From assembly GCA_019413925.1 (NCBI GenBank), contig DXMY01000041.1, forward strand, positions 62,001 through 126,000: a stretch of 64,000 nucleotides of DNA, given 5' to 3'. Under the pieces are notes generated by a model. It made no database searches. It worked only from the letters and a program-made list of their open reading frames with translations, and was not told the DNA's origin. Numbering within the stretch: position 1 is the stretch's first letter; each line of letters begins with the position of its first letter. The position numbers were made by a program, and so were the translations under genes. Of this stretch, positions 8,309-15,919 are shown piece after piece. Source of the stretch: Collinsella sp. (GTDB lineage Bacteria > Actinomycetota > Coriobacteriia > Coriobacteriales > Coriobacteriaceae).

Positions 8309-9151
8309 CTAACCCAGCAGCTTATCCAGCGCCACTGCAATACCATCTTCGTTGTTATTGGCGGTCACCATCTGGGCCACGGCCTTAACCTCATCGACGG
8401 CGTTGTCCATGGCAACACCGGTGCCGGCCCACTCAATCATGGACTTGTCGTTCTGGCCGTCGCCAAACGATACGACCTCGCTGGCATCGATGCCGAGCTT
8501 GGGCAGGGCACCCTCGAGCGCATGGGCTTTGTCGATACCGGGCGCCGTGTACTCAAAGTACCAGTCGGCCGTAAACATGCCCGAAAGCGTCTGGGTAAAG
8601 GGCGCATACATCTCCTCGTAATGCGCCTGCAGGTAGGCCGGATCGCCCGCAGTGAGTAGCTTGTCCACGGGATAAGCATCAGCGACCTCATGCAGGCTCT
8701 CCACCTCGCGAATCTTAAGATCGCACGCGTCGCGCTCATACTTGACGATATTCTTCTGCGAGCCGTCAGGCAGCGTGATCATGCAATGGTACGAGTCCTC
8801 GACATGCAAATCACGACCGAGCGAAATCATAGGGATCACGTCAAAATTACGCAGGTGATCAATCAGGCGATGCAATTCGTCGGCAGGCATAGCCTGGTCA
8901 AAAAGAACCTCATCGGTCTGAGCGTCGACCACATGCGCGCCATTAAAGGCAACTAGCAGACCGTCATGGTTTTGAAGGTCGAGCTCCTGCGCCAAGGCGT
9001 GCAGCCCCCATGCGGGACGACCCGAAGCCAAGATGAGCTTAATGCCCGACTCCTGCGCCGCGAGCAGCTTCTCGCGCGTACGCGGGCTAATGACCTTTTG
9101 ATCGTTGGTGAGCGTACCGTCGATATCCATTGCGATGGCTTTGATTGCCAT
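8309..9151 (-). CDS. Cof-type HAD-IIB phosphatase
   Basis: A 280-residue HAD-IIB hydrolase starting at ATG 9151 (MAIKAIAMDIDGTLTND), 6 bases after GGGAGG. Catalytic features: DIDGTL near residue 9, the serine or threonine motif LILASGRP, Lys in the cap-distal region, and GDGQNDKSMIEWAG at the C-terminal end. The C2 cap occupies about residues 85-185. Family members are cytosolic phosphatases for sugar phosphates, flavin or pyridoxal phosphate; the substrate is unknown. Longer in-frame starts reach into untranslated sequence without a ribosome site. Confidence 0.85.
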   Translation of the reverse strand: MAIKAIAMDIDGTLTNDQKVISPRTREKLLAAQESGIKLILASGRPAWGLHALAQELDLQNHDGLLVAFNGAHVVDAQTDEVLFDQAMPADELHRLIDHLRNFDVIPMISLGRDLHVEDSYHCMITLPDGSQKNIVKYERDACDLKIREVESLHEVADAYPVDKLLTAGDPAYLQAHYEEMYAPFTQTLSGMFTADWYFEYTAPGIDKAHALEGALPKLGIDASEVVSFGDGQNDKSMIEWAGTGVAMDNAVDEVKAVAQMVTANNNEDGIAVALDKLLG

Positions 9152-9324
9152 ATATGCCTCCCTGTCATTGAACAACCTTGTCTGAGCCATCATACAGAAC
9201 ACCCACGGCGGCTCTGCCTGCAACGGGTAAAAAGTCATATTGTCCCGAACATGAATGGCGCGCCTTCGACGATTGCGATGCCCGTCGAGGCGCCTCCCGA
9301 TACATTCCATCCTATCCAAATAGC

Positions 9325-9357
9325 AAAGGGCCCGCATCCCAACGGATACGGGCCCTT
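9325..9357 (-). terminator. Intrinsic terminator of pgi
   Basis: A near-perfect 14-bp stem (AAGGGCCCG core; arms 9326-9339 and 9344-9357) with a 4-base loop, 32 bases past the pgi stop. TTTGCTATTT follows on the minus strand. It is a strong rho-independent terminator for pgi. Confidence 0.85.
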
Positions 9358-9388
9358 GTCGGCTATGCGTTAGTTTTCGCAGCGAATC

Positions 9389-11083
9389 CTACTTGCGGTG
9401 AGCTCGGTAGAACTCGATGAGCGCCTGGGTCGAAGCGTCCTGCTCGGCCTTGGCGGCGTCGTCGTGGAAGGCCGGGGTAATCTGCTTGGCAAGCTGCTTG
9501 CCCAGCTCGACGCCCCACTGGTCGTAGGAGTCGATGCCCCAGACCGTGCCCTCGACAAACGTAATGTGCTCGTACAGGGCGATGAGCTCGCCGAGCGCGA
9601 ACGGGGTCAACGTGTCGCCGAAGATCGAGGTCGTCGGACGGTTGCCCTCAAAGCAGCGGGCCGGGACGATCTGCTCGGGCGTGCCCTCGGCGCGCACCTC
9701 ATCGGCCGTCTTACCAAAGGCGAGTGCCTTGGTCTGGGCCAGGAAGTTGCCCAGGAACAGCTCGTGGACATCCTGGCCGCTGTCGGTTGCGGGGTTGGCA
9801 GTGTTGGCGAAAGCGATAAAGTCGGCCGGGACCACCACGGTGCCCTGGTGCAGCAGCTGGTAGAAGGCGTGCTGACCGTTGGTGCCGGGCTCGCCCCAGA
9901 AGATCTCACCGGTGTCGGAGGTCACGGCGCTGCCGTCCCAGCGGACATGCTTGCCGTTGGACTCCATGGTGAGCTGCTGCAGGTAGGCCGGGAAACGGTG
10001 CAGGTACTGGCAGTACGGAAGCACGGCATGGCTCTTGGAACCGAAGAAGTTGACGTACCAGACGTTGAGCAGGCCCATCAGCGCGACGGCATTGTTCTCG
10101 AGCGGGGTATTGCAGAAGTACTCATCGATAGCATGGAAGCCCTCGAGGAACTGCTGGAAGCGCTCGGGGCCGAGCACGACGATCAGCGACAGGCCCACGG
10201 CGGAGTCGACGGAGTAGCGGCCGCCGACCCAGTTCCAGAAGCCGAAGGCGTTGGCGGGGTCGATACCGAAAGCCTCGACCTTCTCGAGTGCGGTGGAAAC
10301 GGCGACGAAGTGCTTGGCAACGGCGTCGGCGTTCTGCTCATCGGAACCGTCGATGGCGCCCTGAGCCTTGAGCTGCTCAAGCATCCAGGTCTTGACCTCG
10401 CGGGCGTTGGTGAGGGTCTCAAGCGTGGTGAAGGTCTTGGAGACGATGATCACGAGCGTGGTCTCGGGATCGAGGCCCTTGAGCTTCTCTGCCTGATCGT
10501 TGGGGTCGATGTTGGAGATATAGCGGCAGTCTATACCGGCGTCGGCATAGGGACGCAGGGCCTCGTAAGCCATGACCGGACCCAAATCGGAGCCGCCGAT
10601 GCCGATAGACACCAGGTGCTCGATCTTCTTGCCGGTAACGCCCTTCCACTCACCGGAGCGCACGCGCTCGGCGAAGGCGTACATGCGGTCGAGGACCTCG
10701 TGCACGTCGGCGACGACATCCTGGCCGTCGACGATGAGCTGGCCCTTCTCGCTGGCCGGGCGGCGCAGCGCGGTGTGCAGGACGGCGCGGTCCTCGGTGG
10801 TGTTGATGTGCTCGCCGGAGAACATGGCGTCGCGGCGCTCCTCGAGCTTCACCTCGCGGGCAAGATCGCACAGCAGCTTGACGGTCTCATCGGTCACCAG
10901 GTTCTTGGACAGATCGAAGTGCAGGTCACCGGCGTCAAAGCTCAGCTTGTTCACGCGCTCGGCATCGGCGGCGAACCAGGCCTTGAGGTCGATACCTTCA
11001 GCCTCGAGCTTCTCCTGATGAGCCTCGAGCGCCTTCCAAGCGGCAGTCGACGTAGCATCGATAGGTGCGGCAACAGTTGCCAT
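9389..11083 (-). CDS. pgi: Glucose-6-phosphate isomerase
   Basis: A 564-residue enzyme that interconverts glucose 6-phosphate and fructose 6-phosphate in the cytosol. ATG 11083 follows GGAGGA by 5 bases. Family landmarks: SIS-domain motif VSIGIGGSDLGPVMAYEAL, the region SKTFTTLETLTNA, the WVGGRYSVDSAVGLS segment, and FEGNRPTTSI plus the C-terminal GIDSYDQWGVELGK containing the conserved lysine. The length fits the long (E. coli-type, about 550 residues) class. It is monocistronic, with its own terminator. A GGGCGCA/TGCGCCC hairpin at 11103-11124 lies in its leader, not overlapping the ribosome site. Confidence 0.96.
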   Translation of the reverse strand: MATVAAPIDATSTAAWKALEAHQEKLEAEGIDLKAWFAADAERVNKLSFDAGDLHFDLSKNLVTDETVKLLCDLAREVKLEERRDAMFSGEHINTTEDRAVLHTALRRPASEKGQLIVDGQDVVADVHEVLDRMYAFAERVRSGEWKGVTGKKIEHLVSIGIGGSDLGPVMAYEALRPYADAGIDCRYISNIDPNDQAEKLKGLDPETTLVIIVSKTFTTLETLTNAREVKTWMLEQLKAQGAIDGSDEQNADAVAKHFVAVSTALEKVEAFGIDPANAFGFWNWVGGRYSVDSAVGLSLIVVLGPERFQQFLEGFHAIDEYFCNTPLENNAVALMGLLNVWYVNFFGSKSHAVLPYCQYLHRFPAYLQQLTMESNGKHVRWDGSAVTSDTGEIFWGEPGTNGQHAFYQLLHQGTVVVPADFIAFANTANPATDSGQDVHELFLGNFLAQTKALAFGKTADEVRAEGTPEQIVPARCFEGNRPTTSIFGDTLTPFALGELIALYEHITFVEGTVWGIDSYDQWGVELGKQLAKQITPAFHDDAAKAEQDASTQALIEFYRAHRK

Positions 11084-11214
11084 AGAGTCCTCCTCAGCAT
11101 ACGGGCGCACGCCTCCATGCGCCCGGACATTCAGATGCCACTATTCTAGCGCAGGTCAAGACTATAATCAGCGAGCGTTGCCAATCGGCCCCCAAACGGC
11201 AACCGACCAAAAAG

Positions 11215-11268
11215 GGACAGGTTTATTTTGGCAGGTCAAACGCTTTACCTACCAAAATAAACCTGTCC
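11215..11268. repeat. Long inverted repeat between pgi and dinB
   Basis: 22-base arms (11215-11236, 11247-11268) match at 21 of 22 positions around a 10-base loop CAAACGCTTT. The arms contain ACAGGTTTATTTTGG. The one mismatch would be a G-U pair in a minus-strand RNA. There is no T-run on either side. It sits between two divergent genes. Confidence 0.85.
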
Positions 11269-11310
11269 ATTCCTGGCAGGTTTTGACGGTGTCCGCGCAA
11301 GCAGGTATTA

Positions 11311-11342
11311 TCGAACAGGTATTCGATAAGAACATGTGTTTG
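11311..11342 (+). promoter_or_regulatory. Two LexA-like SOS boxes
   Basis: TCGAACAGGTATTCGA (11311-11326) differs by one base from the actinobacterial LexA palindrome TCGAACNNNNGTTCGA, and AGAACATGTGTTTG (11329-11342) resembles a second, weaker box. They lie 15-46 bases upstream of the polymerase start. This placement strongly suggests SOS control of the polymerase-YolD pair. Confidence 0.75.
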
Positions 11343-11356
11343 ATGGGAGGGGTCGG

Positions 11357-12862
11357 ATGGCGCACGAGCAGCACACCTACATCTGCATCGACCTCAAGAC
11401 GTTTTATGCCAGCGTCGAGTGCGTCGATCGTGGGCTCGATCCGCTCACCACCAACCTGGTCGTTGCCGACGAATCGCGCGGACGCACGACTATCTGTCTC
11501 GCTATCACGCAGGCTATGAAGGACCTAGGGATTCACAACCGCTGTCGCCTGTTCGAAATACCCGATGGCATCGACTACATTAAGGCCGTACCGCGCATGC
11601 AGCACTACATGGAGGTGTCGGCGCGGATCTACGGTATCTACCTGGAATACGTCAGTCCGCAAGACATTCACGTCTACTCAATTGACGAGTGCTTTATCGA
11701 CGTGACGCCATATCTGGACCTCTATCACACCGATGCGGAAGGCTTCGCCTGCATGTTGCGCGACGAGGTCCTCGCGCGCACCGGCATCACGGCGACGGTC
11801 GGCATCGGCCCCAACCTATTCCAGGCCAAGGTAGCACTCGACATCACTGCCAAGCATGTGCCCAGTCGCATCGGCACACTCGACGACGAGACCTTTCGCA
11901 AGGAGATCTGGCCCCATCGCCCCATCACCGACATCTGGGGCATCGGCCCCGGCGTGGCGGCCCGTCTCGAGAAATACGGTGTCTACGACCTGATGGGGGT
12001 CGCAGCGCTCGACGAGAACCTGCTCTACGACGAACTCGGCGTCAATGCCGAATATCTTATCGACCACGCCTTCGGGCGTGAGCCGACAACCATCGCCGAT
12101 ATCCAAGCTTATCGCCCGCAAGCGACCTCGACCACCACAGGGCAGGTGCTCTCGAAGGGCTATGCCTATGAGCAGGCCTACACCGTCTTGCGCGAGATGG
12201 TCGACAACGCCGTGTTGGACCTAGTCGATAAGCACGTGGTCTGCGACAGCATCTCGCTCTTTGTGGGTTATGCGAGCGAACGAGCTGACATACGCCGCCT
12301 CGACGCCAGCGGTACAGCGCAATATGTGGACGGATGCGGACACCTACGCTCGAGCACGTCGAGCATCGAACCCACCGCAACCGCCGGCCCTGAGCTCGCG
12401 CCCCGTGCGCCCAAGCCCGTCCAGCGCGATGACGAACGGCGCCGCCTGGTGCGGGAGGCGCAGGCTATCGATGGCATCTTTGTGGGAGAGCATGGCGGCA
12501 AACCGCGCGGTGGCTATGCCGCACTCTTAGCGCACTCCAACGCCTCGCGCAAGCTGCCCGAGCGCACCAATTCGTTTAAGAAGATCATGGGCTATTTCGA
12601 TGAGCTCTGGGCGCAGACTGTCGATCCCAAACGACCAGTCAAGCGCATCAACCTGGGATTTGGCAACCTCATGCCGGAGGAGTTTGCCACCATCGATCTA
12701 TTTAGCGATGTCGAGGCCGATGAGCGCGAGCGCGAGCTGGCCCGTGCCGTGCTGGCTGTAAAAGGCAAATACGGCAAGAACGCGCTGGTTAAGGGACTGA
12801 GCTTTACCGCCGGTGCCACCGCACGCGAACGCAACGATCAGGTAGGAGGGCACCGTGCCTAA
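11357..12862 (+). CDS. Y-family DNA polymerase (DinB/UmuC type)
   Basis: A 501-residue translesion polymerase. ATG 11357 follows GGGAGGGG by 5 bases. The catalytic carboxylates are Asp12 in CIDLKTFYASVE and Asp110-Glu111 in YSIDECFID; the helix-hairpin-helix region is WGIGPGVAARLEKYG. The little-finger region contains a long insert (about residues 325-385), and the protein exceeds typical DinB (about 350-410 residues), resembling the YqjW/UvrX/UmuC-like group of Firmicutes. Its 3' end overlaps the YolD-like gene by 8 bases. With LexA-like boxes upstream it should be damage-inducible. The exact sub-family is uncertain. Confidence 0.92.
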   Translation: MAHEQHTYICIDLKTFYASVECVDRGLDPLTTNLVVADESRGRTTICLAITQAMKDLGIHNRCRLFEIPDGIDYIKAVPRMQHYMEVSARIYGIYLEYVSPQDIHVYSIDECFIDVTPYLDLYHTDAEGFACMLRDEVLARTGITATVGIGPNLFQAKVALDITAKHVPSRIGTLDDETFRKEIWPHRPITDIWGIGPGVAARLEKYGVYDLMGVAALDENLLYDELGVNAEYLIDHAFGREPTTIADIQAYRPQATSTTTGQVLSKGYAYEQAYTVLREMVDNAVLDLVDKHVVCDSISLFVGYASERADIRRLDASGTAQYVDGCGHLRSSTSSIEPTATAGPELAPRAPKPVQRDDERRRLVREAQAIDGIFVGEHGGKPRGGYAALLAHSNASRKLPERTNSFKKIMGYFDELWAQTVDPKRPVKRINLGFGNLMPEEFATIDLFSDVEADERERELARAVLAVKGKYGKNALVKGLSFTAGATARERNDQVGGHRA

Positions 12863-13280
12863 GCCCCAACAGCAGCCGATGCGGCCACCGACACCTTTTG
12901 AACGCCTAGCGGACCCCGAGGGAAGACGTCGCTCCGCCGACCCCAAGCTCACCGCTAACGGCGCCGTCCGTGCCGGCCGTGCCGCGCAGTTTATGCCCTT
13001 TGCCGCCCTCACGGGATATTACGAACTCGTGCGCAAGCAAGAGATCACCGCCGAACCAAAATGTGAACTCACGGAAGAAAAAGCCCTCGAGCTTTCGAAA
13101 AAGCTCGAGGGCCTCAAACGTGGCGACCTAGTCCGCGTCACCTATTACGATACGTACGGCTATCGCTCCCGCACCGGCATCCTCGACGAGGTACTCCCTG
13201 CCTTCAAGCTCCTCAAGCTCAAAGACATCGCCATCGATTTCGATGACATTCTTGACATCGAACTGCGCGGACGAGCCTAG
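12855..13280 (+). CDS. YolD-like protein
   Basis: A 141-residue protein starting at GTG 12855, 4 bases after GGAGGG and inside the last codons of the polymerase gene, so translation is coupled. Residues 35-55 hold the family signature GRAAQFMPFAALTGYYE, followed by a helix rich in Lys/Glu and a small beta domain (RGDLVRVTYYDTYGYRSRTG). YolD-like genes are usually paired with UvrX/YqjW polymerases in Gram-positive bacteria and are thought to support or modulate translesion synthesis; the molecular role is not established. The partnership is preserved here. Confidence 0.85.
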   Translation: MPKPQQQPMRPPTPFERLADPEGRRRSADPKLTANGAVRAGRAAQFMPFAALTGYYELVRKQEITAEPKCELTEEKALELSKKLEGLKRGDLVRVTYYDTYGYRSRTGILDEVLPAFKLLKLKDIAIDFDDILDIELRGRA

Positions 13281-13306
13281 ACAAGGAAGTGCATCCAAGG
13301 CGGCGC

Positions 13307-13690
13307 TTACAGCGTCATGACGTAGTAACCCGCATCCTTCACGGCCGCCACGAGAGCACCGCGATCGATTGGCCGCTTGGAGCGCACGCGCGCCGTGTGG
13401 TCCGCGTACGTTACCGTTGCCCAAACACCATTCAGCGCATTGAGGGCATTGGCCACATTCTGAGCGCAGCCATCGCAGCTCATGCCGCCGATGAGCAGCT
13501 CATCGCTATAGGGGTAGTGGGACGGATCGGTATCCGCAACCACTACCTTCTTGGCCTTCTTACCGCTCGTGCCATCGCTGCAGCAGCTCTTTCCGTGTGT
13601 CGAAGCGACAATACGCCGCAGGCCAAAGAACATGCCGACGACAATCGCGGCAAGCACGATGATATTTGCAGGGTTTAGCAAGTCTTCCAT
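13307..13690 (-). CDS. Membrane-anchored HMA (copper-chaperone-like) protein
   Basis: A 127-residue protein starting at ATG 13690 behind AAAGGGG. Residues 5-25 form one membrane helix (PANIIVLAAIVVGMFFG), a Cys-containing linker follows (GKSCCSDG), and residues about 60-127 are a heavy-metal-associated domain with the metal-binding MSCDGCAQ loop. Free copper chaperones are normally about 70 residues and soluble, so the membrane anchor is unusual. A CsoR-like palindrome upstream suggests copper induction. It probably sequesters or delivers Cu(I) at the membrane; no copper ATPase is encoded nearby. Confidence 0.82.
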   Translation of the reverse strand: MEDLLNPANIIVLAAIVVGMFFGLRRIVASTHGKSCCSDGTSGKKAKKVVVADTDPSHYPYSDELLIGGMSCDGCAQNVANALNALNGVWATVTYADHTARVRSKRPIDRGALVAAVKDAGYYVMTL

Positions 13691-13719
13691 GCGATCCCCT
13701 TTCTCCAAACTCTTATACC

Positions 13720-13737
13720 TATACCCCCATGGGGTGT
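13720..13737. promoter_or_regulatory. CsoR-like copper operator
   Basis: TATACCCCCATGGGGTGT is a G/C-tract palindrome of the type bound by CsoR/RcnR metal sensors. It lies 30 bases upstream of the HMA-protein start. No csoR gene is visible in the window, so the regulator must be elsewhere. Confidence 0.6.
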
Positions 13738-13799
13738 TCCCATCTTACTCCAAACTCGTGTCGGTTCGGTCAATTAGTTTCCCGCTTCAAACTTTTTTG

Positions 13800-13845
13800 T
13801 TGACCTTGGCTTACTTTCGTGTATAAGTTTTCCTAGGCTAACAAC
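13800..13845 (+). promoter_or_regulatory. Promoter and DtxR-like iron box of the flavodoxin unit
   Basis: TTGACC (13800-13805) and TATAAG (13822-13827) are separated by 16 bases. Directly downstream, 13828-13845 contains CTAGGCTAAC, matching 9 of 10 bases of the core of the DtxR/IdeR consensus. A repressor there would block the start site, suggesting iron-repressed expression of DUF3793 and flavodoxin. Confidence 0.55.
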
Positions 13846-13866
13846 TGAGGACCAGAAAGGAGCATC

Positions 13867-14571
13867 GTGACTCGAACCATTGACATCCCAACATACCAAA
13901 CGGCTGTCGTGCGCAACTGCTCCCCTACGCTCGCAGGTATCAAGCCGGCCTCGCTCTTTACCTATCCCGGCGTTTACGCCAACCAAGGCGGAAAACCCGG
14001 CGCCGCCCATATCGAAGAGCGACGCTCTCGCCTGCTCGCGGTCATTGCCCAATGCAACCGCGAGCTCCAGCCACTCGGGATCCATATGAGCGTTTTGGTC
14101 TGGCGCCCCTGCGGAGCGCTCATCTATGTGTACCGCCCTGCGGACCTCATGCGATACCTCTCCGACCCCCGCGCCACGACGGCGCTTACCGCCGAAGGTT
14201 ACGATGTCCACAACCTGCCCGCATCCCTGGTGCATCTCGCCGCGCGCATCACGCTGGCAAGCAGCAATGCCGCAGAAAGCGCCTATGACAGCAGCGTCTG
14301 CGCACTCGCGCGAAATAGGCACTGCGATACGGGGTGCATGTGCGAGTTCCCCCACGAAATTGGCTATTTTTTGGGCTATCCCTACGAAGATGTCCATCAG
14401 TTTATCGTCCAGCACGGCGAAAACTATAAGGTCTTTGGCGCATGGAAGGTATACACAAACGTTGAGCAGGCGCTCACGACCTTCGATTCCTATCGCGCAT
14501 GCACGCAATACCTTACGTACATCTATCAACAGGGCTGCACCCTGGGACAACTTGTCCAGGCAACCCGATAG
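13867..14571 (+). CDS. DUF3793 family protein
   Basis: A 234-residue protein starting at GTG 13867 behind AAAGGAGC. It carries the DUF3793 hallmarks: a central Asn/Arg-rich helix, a cysteine pair in HCDTGCMCEFPHEIG, and FLGYPYEDVHQFI, followed by KVYTNVEQALTTFDSYR. It has no signal peptide. In anaerobic Firmicutes and Actinobacteria this family is commonly encoded beside flavodoxin or iron and haem genes, but its biochemical role is unknown. It is the first gene of a two-gene unit with flavodoxin 46 bases downstream, behind a probable iron-responsive promoter. Confidence 0.8.
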   Translation: MTRTIDIPTYQTAVVRNCSPTLAGIKPASLFTYPGVYANQGGKPGAAHIEERRSRLLAVIAQCNRELQPLGIHMSVLVWRPCGALIYVYRPADLMRYLSDPRATTALTAEGYDVHNLPASLVHLAARITLASSNAAESAYDSSVCALARNRHCDTGCMCEFPHEIGYFLGYPYEDVHQFIVQHGENYKVFGAWKVYTNVEQALTTFDSYRACTQYLTYIYQQGCTLGQLVQATR

Positions 14572-14617
14572 AGCATACAAAACGCGGCCGCACGCCGCAC
14601 AACCGAAAGGAAAACAT

Positions 14618-15037
14618 ATGAGCAAGATCGCCGTCGTCTATTGGAGTGGCACGGGCAATACCGAGGCCATGGCAAACCTCGTCGCCGAAGGCGCCACGTC
14701 CGCGGGTGCCGAGACTGAGGTCATCCCCTGCGCCGACTTCTCTGCCGACAGAGCCGCCGACTACGACGCCTTCGCCTTCGGCTGCCCCGCCATGGGCTCC
14801 GAGGAACTCGAGTACGATGAGTTCCAGCCGATGTGGGACGAGGTCAAGGAGACTCTCGGCGACAAAAAGGTCGTCCTCTTTGGCTCCTATTCGTGGGCCG
14901 AAGGCGAGTGGATGGACAACTGGAAGGCCGACGCCGACGAGGCGGGTGTCAACGTCGTCGATTCCGTCATTTGCTACGACGCCCCCGACGATGAGGGCGA
15001 GGCGGCCTGCCGCGCCCTTGGAGCCGAGCTTGCCTAG
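14618..15037 (+). CDS. Flavodoxin
   Basis: A 139-residue short-chain flavodoxin. ATG 14618 follows GAAAGGAAAA. The FMN phosphate loop is WSGTGNTEAMA (residues 9-19), and isoalloxazine loops are recognisable at FGCPAMGSEELE and FGSYSWAEGEWMD. It is acidic, as expected for a low-potential electron carrier in the cytosol, replacing ferredoxin when iron is scarce. Its pairing with DUF3793 and the upstream DtxR-like box agree with that use. Long in-frame upstream extension is out-of-frame DUF3793 sequence and is not coding. Confidence 0.93.
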   Translation: MSKIAVVYWSGTGNTEAMANLVAEGATSAGAETEVIPCADFSADRAADYDAFAFGCPAMGSEELEYDEFQPMWDEVKETLGDKKVVLFGSYSWAEGEWMDNWKADADEAGVNVVDSVICYDAPDDEGEAACRALGAELA

Positions 15038-15094
15038 CGGCAATGAGCTCCGCCCGTAACGCGCTCTGCACCAAAACACATTCGCATCCCAACA

Positions 15095-15129
15095 AAAACG
15101 GGAGCCGGATCACATCCAGCTCCCGTTTT
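15095..15129. terminator. Bidirectional intrinsic terminator
   Basis: AAAACGGGAGC and its complement GCTCCCGTTTT flank a 13-base loop. A-tracts and T-tracts on both sides let it terminate flavodoxin transcripts (plus) and the amino-acid ABC operon (minus). Confidence 0.88.
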
Positions 15130-15154
15130 CTGTTATGTCAGTCATATAAAGCGG

Positions 15155-15907
15155 CTACGAGATATTGCCCAAGAACGCCTTGGTGCGCTCGCTCTTGGGG
15201 TGGTCGAAGACCTCGCTCGGCGTACCCTCTTCCACGATAACGCCACCGTCCATAAAGACGACGCGGTCGGCGACGTCGCGGGCAAAGCCCATCTCGTGCG
15301 TCACCACGATCATAGTCATGCCATCACGTGCCAGGTCGCGCATGACGCCCAGGACGTCGCGAACAAGCTCGGGGTCGAGCGCCGACGTGGCCTCGTCAAA
15401 GAGCATGACGTGAGGGTTCATCGACAGGGCGCGGGCGATCGCCACGCGCTGCTGCTGACCGCCCGAGAGCTGGCTCGGCATAAAGTCGATGCGCTCGGCA
15501 AGACCGACCTTGGTCAGCTCCTCGATAGCGATTTTCTCGGCCTCTTCCTTGCTGCGCTTGAGTACCTTTTGCTGTGCGAGCATGACGTTCTTTTTGACTG
15601 ACAGGTGCGGGAACAAATTGAACTGCTGGAACACCATACCCAGATGCGTACGTACCTTGTTAAGGTCGACGCCCTTGGCGCACACGTCCACGCCCTCAAC
15701 GACAATCGACCCGCTCGTGGGATGCTCTAGACGATTGATGCAGCGAAGCATCGTCGACTTGCCCGAGCCCGAAGGACCCAGGACTACGACGACCTCGCCC
15801 TTGTGCACATCCAGATCGATATCGCGCAGGACCACGTTATCGCCAAAGGCCTTCTGGAGGTTCTTGATGCTGACGACGACCTCGTTCGAGTTATTGGTTT
15901 CGCTCAT
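15155..15907 (-). CDS. Polar amino-acid ABC transporter ATPase
   Basis: A 250-residue GlnQ/ArtP-type ATPase. Walker A is GPSGSGKST (about residues 44-52), Q-loop VFQQFNLFPH, signature LSGGQQQR, Walker B VMLFDEATSALD, and the switch His in VVTHEMGFA. ATG 15907 follows AGGAGG by 7 bases. It is the last gene of the unit substrate-binding protein, permease, ATPase. The protein energises uptake of a polar amino acid, probably glutamine, glutamate or arginine; the sequence does not decide which. Confidence 0.93.
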   Translation of the reverse strand: MSETNNSNEVVVSIKNLQKAFGDNVVLRDIDLDVHKGEVVVVLGPSGSGKSTMLRCINRLEHPTSGSIVVEGVDVCAKGVDLNKVRTHLGMVFQQFNLFPHLSVKKNVMLAQQKVLKRSKEEAEKIAIEELTKVGLAERIDFMPSQLSGGQQQRVAIARALSMNPHVMLFDEATSALDPELVRDVLGVMRDLARDGMTMIVVTHEMGFARDVADRVVFMDGGVIVEEGTPSEVFDHPKSERTKAFLGNIS

Positions 15908-15919
15908 GATAGGACCTCC

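Noticed and set aside
9398..11149. 583-codon open frame opposite pgi
   Set aside because: It mirrors the pgi frame; high-GC codon bias keeps the complementary frame open. No family resemblance and no ribosome site.
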